A DNA stretch of 15,672 nt from CG2-30-40-21 sp043806395 (GCA_043806395.1 JAZDHC010000302.1:1-15672); one strand, 5' to 3'; numbered from the stretch's first letter, positions 6,962-14,672 are shown. The notes: generated from the sequence alone by a model not told the origin. Numbers and translations: made by a program.

Positions 6962-9040
6962 ATGCGAACACGATACATAATATTATTCAGCACAATAGCC
7001 ATTCTTCTTGGCGGCATTTTTTTGATGTCCATGCTTTTTTACACAGATGGACATCTTGCCCCACCATTAGACGATACCTTTATCTTTTTTCAGTATGCCA
7101 AACAAATCTGTCATGGTGTTCCCTTTCAATACAATACCGGGGATAGTCCAACGACAGGGGCAACCAGTCTTTTATACCCATTTATTTTAAGCCTTGGCTT
7201 TTTATTGGGCATGGCTAAGACAAGTATCCTTGCCTACTCACTCGGGCTGGGCTTGATATGTTTAATCGTTTCCTCGTTATTAATATTCAACATTGGCAGA
7301 AGGCTATTTGACGAAACAACCGGTCTTGTCATGGGGCTGCTTTTTCTATTTAATGGTCAAATCCTCTGGAGCTTTTTTTGTGGGATGGAGACAGGATTTT
7401 TCATGTGCCTGATATTGGCTGTCCTGTATGCATTTCTCCTTGAGTCAGAAAAGAAAAAATATGTCTGGACCATAGTTTTTGCCAGCATCATGGCATTGAC
7501 CAGACCAGAGGGATTGATCCTTTCCGGGGTGCTTTTTGGGTTTATCTTTTTCCTACGACGGGAAAAAAACTATTATTTCCTCATCCCTGTTGGGTTTGGA
7601 ATGATATTTGTGGTAATGAATTATGCCTTTACAGGCAGCCTGACATTTAACACCATGATTGCCAAATCCCCCCTTTCCAGACCAAATTCAAATCTATTTG
7701 ACATAGCAGCTACAGCAGCCAAGTATTATTTTTATATAATGAAGGATCTCTTCTCTGGATTTGCTGGTAAATACAGCCCGGCCATGTATGCCAATGAGGA
7801 TCAAGAGGCAGTTTATTTCGCCCCATTTTTTCTTTTCTTTGGTCTTCTTGGCGTTTTATCCCTTGTAACAAAAGAGATAAAAGAGAAAATATTAGGGGTT
7901 GGAGCATTGACCCTTTGTCTGATGATGATAGGTATTTGTTCTCTTTGCATCTCACTTCCGGTCAAATGGCACTGGCATCGCTATCTTATCCCCTTTTACC
8001 CCTTGTTTTTAATATTTGTAGTTGCCGGACTTTTACTGTTTGTCAGATTAATATGTCAAGGCAGCACGATGGTAAAACCTGCCTTTATCTCCTTAGCCTC
8101 TTTCTTTTTATTGTTTGGTCTGTTAAACACCATGTATTTCTCAGTGGCATATGGGAAAAATTGTAAAGACATCTATAACCAACAAATGGCTCTGGGAACA
8201 TGGATAGAAAAAAATATCCCAAAGGATGCAGTGGTTGCTGTTAATGACCTTGGGGCAGTAAAGTATCTTGGGGACAGGTACATAATCGATCTGCTTGGTC
8301 TTGGGACAAACAAGGTTGGTTGGTCATGGGCAAATGGGGCAGGAAGCATCTTTGAATTCTTAGAGGCACTTGACCCAAAAAAATATCCTGATTATTTTAT
8401 TATCTATCCGAGCTGGTTTAGCTTTGATAAGATAGGCATGTTAAAGGAGGAGCTAAAGCAATTCAAACTTATTGATTCAACCATTGCCGGCAGCTCCTCG
8501 CCCATGACAGTCTACAAGGTCGATTGGAGTCTTGCCCACAGTGGCGATAAGGTTCGGACTGTTAATAATGAATTGGAGGGGTATCAATTAATTGACTTTG
8601 TCGATGTTGGGGATATCGAAAATGAAAAAGCTCATCACTACAAATTTTGGGAAACACAGCCAGGGATGTTCTATGGTTTGCTATATCAGGATGAGGCTTG
8701 CATGTATTCATATCTGCACGATTCGTCAGCCGTAGTGATTGATGCTGGCAGACAGATTACTGGTGGAGAGAGCATGATAGTTAAGACTATTCCGGGAAGG
8801 GGGCTAAAAATAGTCAAAAGGACATCAACTTATACACCCATAGAGGTCTGGGTGAATGGAGAATTCCTGGGAGTCTGGACACATGAGAATGCAGATAATG
8901 CTTGGACAGAGGCAGTGTATGAGGTTCCCGGACAAAAGATAACCTCAAATCAAACCAATATACGCCTTCCCCTTCATCGGGAATTGAAACATTATTATGT
9001 TTGTTTTTCGGCGTATTATTGGTTTTATCAGAAGTTGTAA
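6962..9040 (+). CDS. GT-C-type membrane glycosyltransferase (putative), with C-terminal beta-rich domain
   Basis: A 692-residue membrane protein, paralogous to the preceding gene. The first extracytoplasmic loop has LDDTFIFFQYAKQI, with Asp37-Asp38 in the position of the GT-C catalytic acids, followed by the GxTS-like GATSLLYP (66-73). GMETGFF (141-147), LTRPEG (179-184), NTMIAK (230-235), HRY (339-341) and NDLGA (428-432) fit a family of polyprenyl-linked sugar transferases related in pattern to arabinosyl- and mannosyl-transferases. About ten membrane spans end near residue 395. The remaining part is extracytoplasmic and may be a carbohydrate-binding sandwich. I chose the ATG at 6962 because AAGGGAG lies upstream. 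An in-frame ATG at 6908 would lie inside the previous gene. The acceptor is unknown; a cell-envelope glycan or glycoprotein is plausible. Confidence 0.82.
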   Translation: MRTRYIILFSTIAILLGGIFLMSMLFYTDGHLAPPLDDTFIFFQYAKQICHGVPFQYNTGDSPTTGATSLLYPFILSLGFLLGMAKTSILAYSLGLGLICLIVSSLLIFNIGRRLFDETTGLVMGLLFLFNGQILWSFFCGMETGFFMCLILAVLYAFLLESEKKKYVWTIVFASIMALTRPEGLILSGVLFGFIFFLRREKNYYFLIPVGFGMIFVVMNYAFTGSLTFNTMIAKSPLSRPNSNLFDIAATAAKYYFYIMKDLFSGFAGKYSPAMYANEDQEAVYFAPFFLFFGLLGVLSLVTKEIKEKILGVGALTLCLMMIGICSLCISLPVKWHWHRYLIPFYPLFLIFVVAGLLLFVRLICQGSTMVKPAFISLASFFLLFGLLNTMYFSVAYGKNCKDIYNQQMALGTWIEKNIPKDAVVAVNDLGAVKYLGDRYIIDLLGLGTNKVGWSWANGAGSIFEFLEALDPKKYPDYFIIYPSWFSFDKIGMLKEELKQFKLIDSTIAGSSSPMTVYKVDWSLAHSGDKVRTVNNELEGYQLIDFVDVGDIENEKAHHYKFWETQPGMFYGLLYQDEACMYSYLHDSSAVVIDAGRQITGGESMIVKTIPGRGLKIVKRTSTYTPIEVWVNGEFLGVWTHENADNAWTEAVYEVPGQKITSNQTNIRLPLHRELKHYYVCFSAYYWFYQKL

Positions 9041-9047
9041 TTATTTA

Positions 9048-9500
9048 GCCACCAAGTCACGAAAACACGAAGGGTCACAAATGATATTTAAACCATTGTC
9101 TGACAAAGAAGAATATTTTGCCAAACAAATTGTTGATGCTGCTTACATTGTCCATAAGAAATTAGGGGCAGGTTTACTGGAAAAAGTTTATGAAGCTTGC
9201 TTTTGTCATGAGCTCTCAAAACGGGGCTTGCAATACCAACGGCAGGTAGATTTTCCTATTGTTTATGATGGGATTGTTTTTGAAGAAGGGTTGCGGTTGG
9301 ATGTATTAGTAGAAGACTTGGTAATTTGTGAACTCAAAGCAAAAGATGAAGTGAATCCTGTCTGGAGAGCTCAGGTGCTCAGCCACTTAAAACTGTTGAA
9401 TAAACGGCTGGGATTTCTAATTAATTTTAATGTATCGCTCATCAAAAATGGTATTAACAGAATCATTTTGTGAAACTTTGTGTCGTAGTGTCTTGGTGGC
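9048..9500 (+). mobile_element. Inverted-repeat-bounded GxxExxY cassette (putative mobile unit)
   Basis: A 34-nt left end (9048-9081) and right end (9467-9500) are inverted copies at 27 of 34 positions, both starting GCCACCAAG from the outside. Only the GxxExxY gene lies between them. The left repeat carries the gene's ribosome-binding site and runs into its ATG. The right repeat contains its TGA stop, so the repeats fit the gene exactly. The arms are built of 8-nt units (CACNAAGN type) related to those of the gene-less repeats at 9-86 and 13361-13471. No transposase and no obvious target duplication are visible. Mobility is inferred from structure only. Confidence 0.6.
9081..9473 (+). CDS. 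GxxExxY protein, PD-(D/E)xK nuclease-like (PDDEXK_3)
   Basis: This 130-residue protein has the family signature G31-LL-E34-KV-Y37, preceded by the helix AAYIVHKKLGAG. A nuclease-like core follows: LDVLV with Asp74, then ELK with Glu84 and Lys86, matching D-(x)n-ExK. The QVLSHLK helix (98-104) and a final beta strand complete the usual domain. The family is common in uncultured bacteria and is predicted to be a nuclease, but its biological role is not established. The start at 9081 places GAAGGG (9069-9074) six bases upstream, inside the left inverted repeat. An in-frame ATG at 8997 would read through the end of the previous gene and is rejected. The catalytic residues look intact. Confidence 0.9.
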   Translation: MIFKPLSDKEEYFAKQIVDAAYIVHKKLGAGLLEKVYEACFCHELSKRGLQYQRQVDFPIVYDGIVFEEGLRLDVLVEDLVICELKAKDEVNPVWRAQVLSHLKLLNKRLGFLINFNVSLIKNGINRIIL

Positions 9501-9543
9501 AAAAACGAATGCAAAAATCAACAATAAAAGGAGTGGCAACAAA

Positions 9544-10395
9544 ATGCAAAGAATAGCGTTAGGAAAAGGATTGGATGCTTTAATTCCAGAGGCAAGATCA
9601 GGGGGGGAGTCGATTCGGGAAATTAAGATTGGGGAGATTATTCCTGGAGAATATCAGCCACGACGACACTTTGATCCAGAAAAGCAAATGGAGCTGGTAG
9701 AATCAATAAGGGAGAAGGGTGTTATTCAGCCAATAATTGTTCGTTCCCATAAGGATGGGTATGAACTGATTGCTGGCGAGAGAAGGCTGAGAGCTGCCCA
9801 TGAGGCTGGCATGGAAAGGATTCCAGCAATTGTGCGAGAGATGTCCAACGAGGATGCTTTAGAGATTGGCTTGATTGAGAATATCCAGAGGCAGGATCTT
9901 AACCCTATTGAAGAGGCCGGGGCATATCAACAATTAATTCGTGAATTTCATATAACTCAGGATGTTTTGTCTAAAAAGGTTGGGAAGGACAGAAGCTCTA
10001 TTGCCAATAGCCTTCGACTCTTAAAGCTGCCTAAATCTATACAGGAAGAGGTTATTAAAGAAACAATTTCTATGGGGCATGCTCGAGCGATTCTATCCTT
10101 AGACAATGAGAAAGAGCAACAAGAGGTGTGTGAAAAGATTATAGAAAAAGGTCTTTCCGTAAGAGAAGCAGAAACTCTTATTAAAAAAATAAAAGAAAAT
10201 GTTTCACGTGAAACATCTAAGGAGCCAATGGGAAAACCTGTTATTGATATTGCTCTGGAGTCTTGTGTAGAAAAAATGATGCAATCCCTTGGCACAAAGG
10301 TTAGAATTAATCAAACAGCAAAAGGTGCTGGAAAAATTGAAATAGAATTTTATTCGCAAGAAGATTTGGATAGGATTATGGAGAGGATTCAGTAG
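9544..10395 (+). CDS. parB: Chromosome-partitioning protein ParB (Spo0J), CTP-dependent DNA clamp
   Basis: ParB binds parS near the origin, loads as a CTP-dependent sliding clamp, and is moved by ParA. The 283-residue protein begins with the typical RIALGKGLDALIP, which contains the ParA-stimulating basic segment. It has the CTP-binding GERRLRA (78-84) and ENIQRQDLNPIEEA (112-125), a helix-turn-helix (about 137-160), and a C-terminal dimerisation domain. AAAAGGAG lies about 11 nt before the ATG at 9544. An in-frame upstream ATG at 9430 would encode repeat sequence and is rejected. A perfect parS lies within the gene (10200-10215). A 43-nt gap separates the gene from the right end of the GxxExxY cassette, so its expression may depend on read-through of that element. 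Confidence 0.95.
   Translation: MQRIALGKGLDALIPEARSGGESIREIKIGEIIPGEYQPRRHFDPEKQMELVESIREKGVIQPIIVRSHKDGYELIAGERRLRAAHEAGMERIPAIVREMSNEDALEIGLIENIQRQDLNPIEEAGAYQQLIREFHITQDVLSKKVGKDRSSIANSLRLLKLPKSIQEEVIKETISMGHARAILSLDNEKEQQEVCEKIIEKGLSVREAETLIKKIKENVSRETSKEPMGKPVIDIALESCVEKMMQSLGTKVRINQTAKGAGKIEIEFYSQEDLDRIMERIQ
10200..10215. other. parS: parS centromere site inside parB
   Basis: TGTTTCACGTGAAACA is a perfect 16-bp palindrome identical to the canonical bacterial parS consensus bound by ParB. It encodes residues around 219-224 of ParB (VSRET). A parS site inside the parB gene is known in other bacteria, including Bacillus subtilis. Its presence supports placing this window near the replication origin. 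I saw no second copy in the window. Confidence 0.95.
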
Positions 10396-10400
10396 CAACC

Positions 10401-10492
10401 CGTAGGGGCAGACCTATGTGTCTGCCCAAATGTCTGTTTTGAATGTCTGCCTCGAATAATAATCAGGGCGAACACATAGGTTCGCCTCTACA
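10401..10492. repeat. Family B double-hairpin element between parB and uvrA
   Basis: The left hairpin pairs GGGCAGAC with GTCTGCCC around CTATGT (10401-10427). The right hairpin pairs GGGCGAAC with GTTCGCC around ACATAG (10466-10492). The outer ends CGTAGGGG and CCTCTACA are imperfect inverted copies. The 38-nt centre is longer than in the copy at 3854-3915. The element lies 5 nt after the parB stop and 43 nt before the likely uvrA start. It could act as a terminator-like or mRNA-stabilising structure, or be a miniature mobile element. Confidence 0.85.
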
Positions 10493-10535
10493 AGGGTGCA
10501 ATGGCTTAAAACCAAAAATAGAGAATGGTGTTATC

Positions 10536-13394
10536 TTGGACGAAAAAATTATCATAAAAGGTGCCCGGGTTCATAACCTGAAAAACATAGACATAGATAT
10601 CCCCAGAAACAAGCTGGTAGTTGTTACTGGACTTTCTGGTTCTGGAAAGTCTTCGCTTGCTTTTGATACCATTTATGCTGAGGGACAACGAAGGTATGTT
10701 GAGTCCCTTTCTGCCTATGCCCGACAATTTTTGGAACAGATGGAAAAACCAGATGTTGATTATATTGGCGGGCTTTCTCCAGCCATTGCCATTGAGCAAA
10801 GAACAGCTGCAAAAAATCCTCGATCTACAGTAGGTACGGTAACAGAAATTTATGATTACCTTCGGCTTCTTTATGCCAGAATAGGCATCCCTCATTGCTA
10901 CAACTGTGGCAAGCTAATCAGCAGGCAAAGCGTTGACGAAATCGTAGAACAGATTATGTCTCTGGGCACAGACAAAAAACTTCAGATCCTTGCCCCTGTT
11001 GTTCGGGGACGAAAAGGAGAATGTCAACAGGTTTTTGCTTCGGCCAAGAAATCTGGCTATGTTCGTATTCGAGTGGATGGAAAGGTGTGCGATCTGTCTG
11101 AAGATGCCCCTGATGCATTGACGCTGGAAAAAAATAAAAAACATCACATTGAGATAGTTGTGGACAGACTCATCCTTAAGCCTGAAATAAGGGGTAGGCT
11201 GGCTGATTCCATAGAAGCTGCCGCCTCTCTTGCCAAGGGGATAGTCATGGTGGTTGTCGGTGAAGAGGATGAAAAAAACGAAATGTTTTTTTCTGAACAG
11301 TTAGCTTGTGTGGATTGTGGGATTAGTTATGAGGAGTTGTCTCCAAGGATGTTTTCCTTTAATAGTCCATATGGGGCATGTCCTGAATGTACTGGTCTTG
11401 GTTCTAAAATAGAAATTGATCCAGACTTGATTGTGCCTGATAAGTCAAAAACTGTTTACGAAGGGGCAATTGTTTCTTTAGGCTTTTCCTCTTACTGGCT
11501 TCAGCAGATAGAACGGGTGGCGAGGCAGGAAGGGTTTTTGTTGGATGTTCCTTTTGGGAGCTTTACAAAAGAGCAACAGGACATCATTCTCTATGGATCA
11601 AGGGATGGATATTACTGTCAAACAAAATTCGGAGAAAGATATTATGGGGGTTATGAGGGAGTTATCCCAACCCTTAACAGGCGATATAAAGAGACAGACT
11701 CGGAAAGGGTTCGTGAAGAGATAGCAGAATGCATGGTTGCCAGAACATGTCCTGCTTGTCAAGGGGCAAGGTTAAAAAGAGAAGCCCTTTCGGTAACTGT
11801 GGGCAAGAAATCCATTAGTGCGATAACAGGGCTGTCTGTTAAGGAATTAAAGGGATTTTTTCATAGCCTTGTTTTGACTGAATTTGAAAAACTCGTTGCA
11901 GCAAAGATTCTGGAAGAGATTCAAAAAAGGCTTGGATTCTTGAGTAATGTGGGCTTGAGTTATCTTAGTCTTGATCGCATGACCAAAACCCTTTCTGGTG
12001 GGGAGGCGCAAAGGATTCATCTGGCAACCCAGATAGGTTCAGGATTGGTTGGGGTTTTGTATGTGCTTGATGAACCCAGCATTGGTCTTCATCAAAGGGA
12101 TAATCAAAAACTCTTAAACACCATGTGCCAATTGCGAGATATGGGAAATACCCTTATTGTGGTAGAGCATGACGAGGTAACCATCAGACAGGCAGACTTT
12201 ATTGTTGACCTTGGTCCAGGGGCAGGGGAAGCAGGCGGAAGGGTGGTGGCTCAGGGAAGCCTTGAGGATATTCTGGCTAACAAGGATTCTCTTACCGGTA
12301 AATATCTTCGAGGGGATTTATTTATCCCTGTGCCGGTTAAAAGAAACAAAAGCGAAAGGTTTTTGGAAATAAGGGAAGCATCCCATCACAACCTAAAAAA
12401 CATCACAGTAAAGATTCCCATCGGATTATTTATCTGTATTACCGGGGTATCTGGTTCAGGCAAGAGCAGCCTTATTGGAGAAATTCTTTATCCTCTTTTA
12501 ATGCAAAGGCTCTATAATAGTCGTGTTCAACCGGGAAAACATGAGGGTGTTTCCGGACTGGAGTATATAGATAAGGTAATAGATATTGATCAATCCCCTA
12601 TTGGAAGGACGCCAAGATCCAATCCTGCCACCTATACAGGATTATTTACCCATATCAGAGAGCTCTTTTCAATGTTGCCTGAGGCAAAGATGAAGGGGTA
12701 TACCCCGGGAAGGTTTAGCTTTAATGTTAAGGGTGGCAGGTGTGAGGCGTGTCAGGGGGATGGGATCATCAGGATAGAAATGCATTTCCTGCCGGATGTT
12801 TATGTCCCTTGTGAGGTGTGTAAGGGGAAAAGATATAACAAAGAAACAATAGAGGTAAGGTATAAGGGTAAAAGCATTGCAGATGTTCTTGACATGACAG
12901 TGGAAGATGCTTGGAATTTTTTCAAAGCTATCCCATCCCTTTATAACAAGCTACAAACCCTGATGGATGTTGGTCTTTCATATATTAAGCTCGGGCAGTC
13001 AGCAACTACCTTTTCTGGCGGAGAGGCACAAAGGATAAAACTCTCTGCAGAATTAAGCAAGCGATCCACAGGTAAAACCATATACCTGCTTGACGAACCC
13101 ACCACAGGGCTCCATTTTGCAGATATTCACCTGCTTCTAAGCGTCCTTTTAAGGCTCAGGGATGCTGGCAATACTGTAATTATTATTGAGCATAACTTAG
13201 ATGTGATTAAAACCGCAGACTATATCATTGACCTTGGACCAGAGGGTGGGGATGAAGGTGGACAAGTTGTGGCTGTTGGTACACCTGAGGATGTGGCAAA
13301 GAATGAAGATTCATATACAGGGCAATTTTTGAGGGAATGCGGGGTTGGGAAGGAGTTTCTCACCGCAGAGACGCAGAGGCACGGAGAGGAATGA
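10536..13394 (+). CDS. uvrA: Excinuclease ABC subunit A (UvrA)
   Basis: UvrA is the damage-sensing ATPase of nucleotide excision repair. It dimerises, loads UvrB on damaged DNA and leaves before UvrC cuts. Two ABC modules are present: Walker A GLSGSGKSS (about 32-40) and GVSGSGKSS, signatures LSGGEAQR and FSGGEAQR, and Walker B DEPSIGLH and DEPTTGLH. Cys pairs for zinc modules occur in CYNCGK, CVDCG with CPECTG, and CEACQG with CEVCKG. I prefer the TTG at 10536, giving 952 residues that begin DEKIIIKGARVHNLKN, like the Escherichia coli protein. An ATG at 10443 would add 31 residues encoded by the family B repeat and lacks a ribosome-binding site. The last ten codons and the TGA stop come from a family A repeat, replacing the natural end just after YTGQFL. 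Confidence 0.96.
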   Translation: MDEKIIIKGARVHNLKNIDIDIPRNKLVVVTGLSGSGKSSLAFDTIYAEGQRRYVESLSAYARQFLEQMEKPDVDYIGGLSPAIAIEQRTAAKNPRSTVGTVTEIYDYLRLLYARIGIPHCYNCGKLISRQSVDEIVEQIMSLGTDKKLQILAPVVRGRKGECQQVFASAKKSGYVRIRVDGKVCDLSEDAPDALTLEKNKKHHIEIVVDRLILKPEIRGRLADSIEAAASLAKGIVMVVVGEEDEKNEMFFSEQLACVDCGISYEELSPRMFSFNSPYGACPECTGLGSKIEIDPDLIVPDKSKTVYEGAIVSLGFSSYWLQQIERVARQEGFLLDVPFGSFTKEQQDIILYGSRDGYYCQTKFGERYYGGYEGVIPTLNRRYKETDSERVREEIAECMVARTCPACQGARLKREALSVTVGKKSISAITGLSVKELKGFFHSLVLTEFEKLVAAKILEEIQKRLGFLSNVGLSYLSLDRMTKTLSGGEAQRIHLATQIGSGLVGVLYVLDEPSIGLHQRDNQKLLNTMCQLRDMGNTLIVVEHDEVTIRQADFIVDLGPGAGEAGGRVVAQGSLEDILANKDSLTGKYLRGDLFIPVPVKRNKSERFLEIREASHHNLKNITVKIPIGLFICITGVSGSGKSSLIGEILYPLLMQRLYNSRVQPGKHEGVSGLEYIDKVIDIDQSPIGRTPRSNPATYTGLFTHIRELFSMLPEAKMKGYTPGRFSFNVKGGRCEACQGDGIIRIEMHFLPDVYVPCEVCKGKRYNKETIEVRYKGKSIADVLDMTVEDAWNFFKAIPSLYNKLQTLMDVGLSYIKLGQSATTFSGGEAQRIKLSAELSKRSTGKTIYLLDEPTTGLHFADIHLLLSVLLRLRDAGNTVIIIEHNLDVIKTADYIIDLGPEGGDEGGQVVAVGTPEDVAKNEDSYTGQFLRECGVGKEFLTAETQRHGEE

Positions 13395-13471
13395 GAACAG
13401 TCAGATGGATGTTGTCCCTGCATCCTGCGAATGCAGGAATCTCGTTTTTGTGCCTCTGCGTCTCCGTGGTG
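13361..13471. repeat. Family A inverted repeat across the uvrA stop codon
   Basis: Arms 13361-13382 and 13450-13471 are complementary at 20 of 22 positions and enclose 67 nt. The arms begin CACCGCAGAG and consist of octets CGCAGAGA, CGCAGAGG, CACGGAGA. The third octet is intermediate between the arms at 9-86 and those of the GxxExxY cassette. The left arm is translated as the C-terminal TAETQRHGEE of UvrA, and the uvrA stop (13392-13394) lies just inside it. The right arm ends 23 nt before the lptF start. No complete gene lies inside. Confidence 0.85.
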
Positions 13472-13494
13472 AATTAACTAAAAGGACATACAAA

Positions 13495-14559
13495 ATGAAA
13501 ATACTTCATCGATACCTATTAAAAGAGATTATTCCACCGTTTTTATTCGGGCTGGGGATATTCAGCTTTATCTTCTTTCTGCAAAATATCTTTAGTTTAA
13601 GTGAGTTTGTTATTACCAAGCATGTGGAAATGGGGCTGGCAATACAGGTATTTCTTCTTTGTCTGCCAGCGACACTTCCCATGACCCTTCCTATAGCCAC
13701 ATTTACAGGGGTATTGATTGGGCTTACAAGGCTTAAGAGTGAACATGAGTTTACAGCTATTTTTGCCAGTGGCATAAGGTTTACCTCATTCTTCTGGTTG
13801 TTAACCGTGGTAGGGTTGCTGATGAGTCTGTTGACCATAGGAGTCAATGAATCCCTTATTCCATGGGCTAATCAAAGATTCTGGCAGGTATACTCCGACA
13901 TCCTCAGGGCATCATCGACTGTCCCGATTGAAGCGAGTAATTTTATCAAGGTAAAGGACATGGATATATACATCTGTAAGATACATGGAAGTGCATTAGA
14001 AGGGATATACCTTTATCAAAAGGACAAGGCTGTCTTTGCACGAGGAGGGGAAATAATAAAAAAACCGTCCCGAATAACCTTTAATCTGAAGAATGGCACG
14101 ATTCATCAGATAGACAAAAAGGATGCCTCAAGGTATCATCTGTTACAGTTTGATACCCATACCATTGTTGTGGATCTTTTGGAAAATAGTACCGTAAATA
14201 TAAAAAAGCGGATACAGGACATGATCACATTAGAATTAAAGCAAGAAATAACAAAATATAAACAATCAAACATGGATACCCTTCCCCTGCTCATTGAGCT
14301 ATATAAAAAACTTACCCTGCCCTTTGCCTGTATATCCCTTGTTTTAATTGCAATCCCATTAGGAATGTCTTTAAGACAAAAGGGTAAATCAATGGCATTA
14401 GGCATTGGTATTATCTTTGTGTTTGTCTATTATCTGCTTCTGATGTTTGCCCAAATCCTTTGTGAAAAAAGAGTGTTTTGTCCGGGGATGGGGATGTGGC
14501 TGCCAAATATTATTATTGCAGGTACAGGGATATGGTTGTATGCGAGGAGAAGGTTGTAG
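13495..14559 (+). CDS. lptF: LPS export ABC transporter permease, LptF/LptG family (YjgP/YjgQ)
   Basis: An inner-membrane permease of the complex that, with the ATPase LptB, extracts lipopolysaccharide and passes it to the periplasmic bridge. The 354-residue protein has the family layout: three N-terminal spans (about 11-33, 48-76, 98-116), a periplasmic beta-rich domain (about 120-270), and three C-terminal spans with LYKKLTLPFACISLVLIAIP before the fourth. The start MKILHRYLLKEI is typical. I chose the ATG at 13495, with AAAAGGA upstream. An in-frame ATG at 13345 would add 50 residues translated from repeat sequence. LptF and LptG are hard to tell apart and no second permease is in the window, so the symbol is tentative. 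A partner may lie elsewhere. Confidence 0.88.
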   Translation: MKILHRYLLKEIIPPFLFGLGIFSFIFFLQNIFSLSEFVITKHVEMGLAIQVFLLCLPATLPMTLPIATFTGVLIGLTRLKSEHEFTAIFASGIRFTSFFWLLTVVGLLMSLLTIGVNESLIPWANQRFWQVYSDILRASSTVPIEASNFIKVKDMDIYICKIHGSALEGIYLYQKDKAVFARGGEIIKKPSRITFNLKNGTIHQIDKKDASRYHLLQFDTHTIVVDLLENSTVNIKKRIQDMITLELKQEITKYKQSNMDTLPLLIELYKKLTLPFACISLVLIAIPLGMSLRQKGKSMALGIGIIFVFVYYLLLMFAQILCEKRVFCPGMGMWLPNIIIAGTGIWLYARRRL

Positions 14560-14642
14560 GGATGTTTTATTTGTTAGCTCTTGATATTAGAAGAGTTAGA
14601 TGGGTTTTCTCCGATTCTCCGCATAAGTATTTAATTTTTTGC

Positions 14643-14672
14643 TTGACTTTCTGTGGTTTGATAGAGTATAAT
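14643..14672 (+). promoter_or_regulatory. Strong sigma-70-like promoter upstream of the ZorA-like gene
   Basis: TTGACT (14643-14648) and a perfect TATAAT (14667-14672) are 18 nt apart, with AT-rich sequence just upstream (about 14629-14640). It is the best promoter match in the window. It lies 128 nt before the ZorA-like start, leaving a leader with alternative hairpins. It suggests that the downstream gene starts its own transcription unit, separate from lptF. Confidence 0.7.

Noticed and set aside
8997..9080. A 28-residue extension of the GxxExxY protein
   Set aside because: It reads the end of the preceding membrane-protein gene and the left inverted repeat in another frame. The ATG at 9081 has its own ribosome-binding site.
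9430..9543. A 38-residue extension of ParB
   Set aside because: It covers the end of the GxxExxY gene and the right inverted repeat. The family-typical start is at 9544, with a clear ribosome-binding site.
13345..13494. A 50-residue N-terminal extension of the LptF-like permease
   Set aside because: It is translated from family A repeat sequence and overlaps the end of uvrA. The ATG at 13495 has a good ribosome-binding site and gives the normal family N-terminus.
14577..14600. A rho-independent terminator after lptF
   Set aside because: Only a 5-bp CTCTT/AAGAG stem is visible and no T-run follows directly. It is too weak to call.
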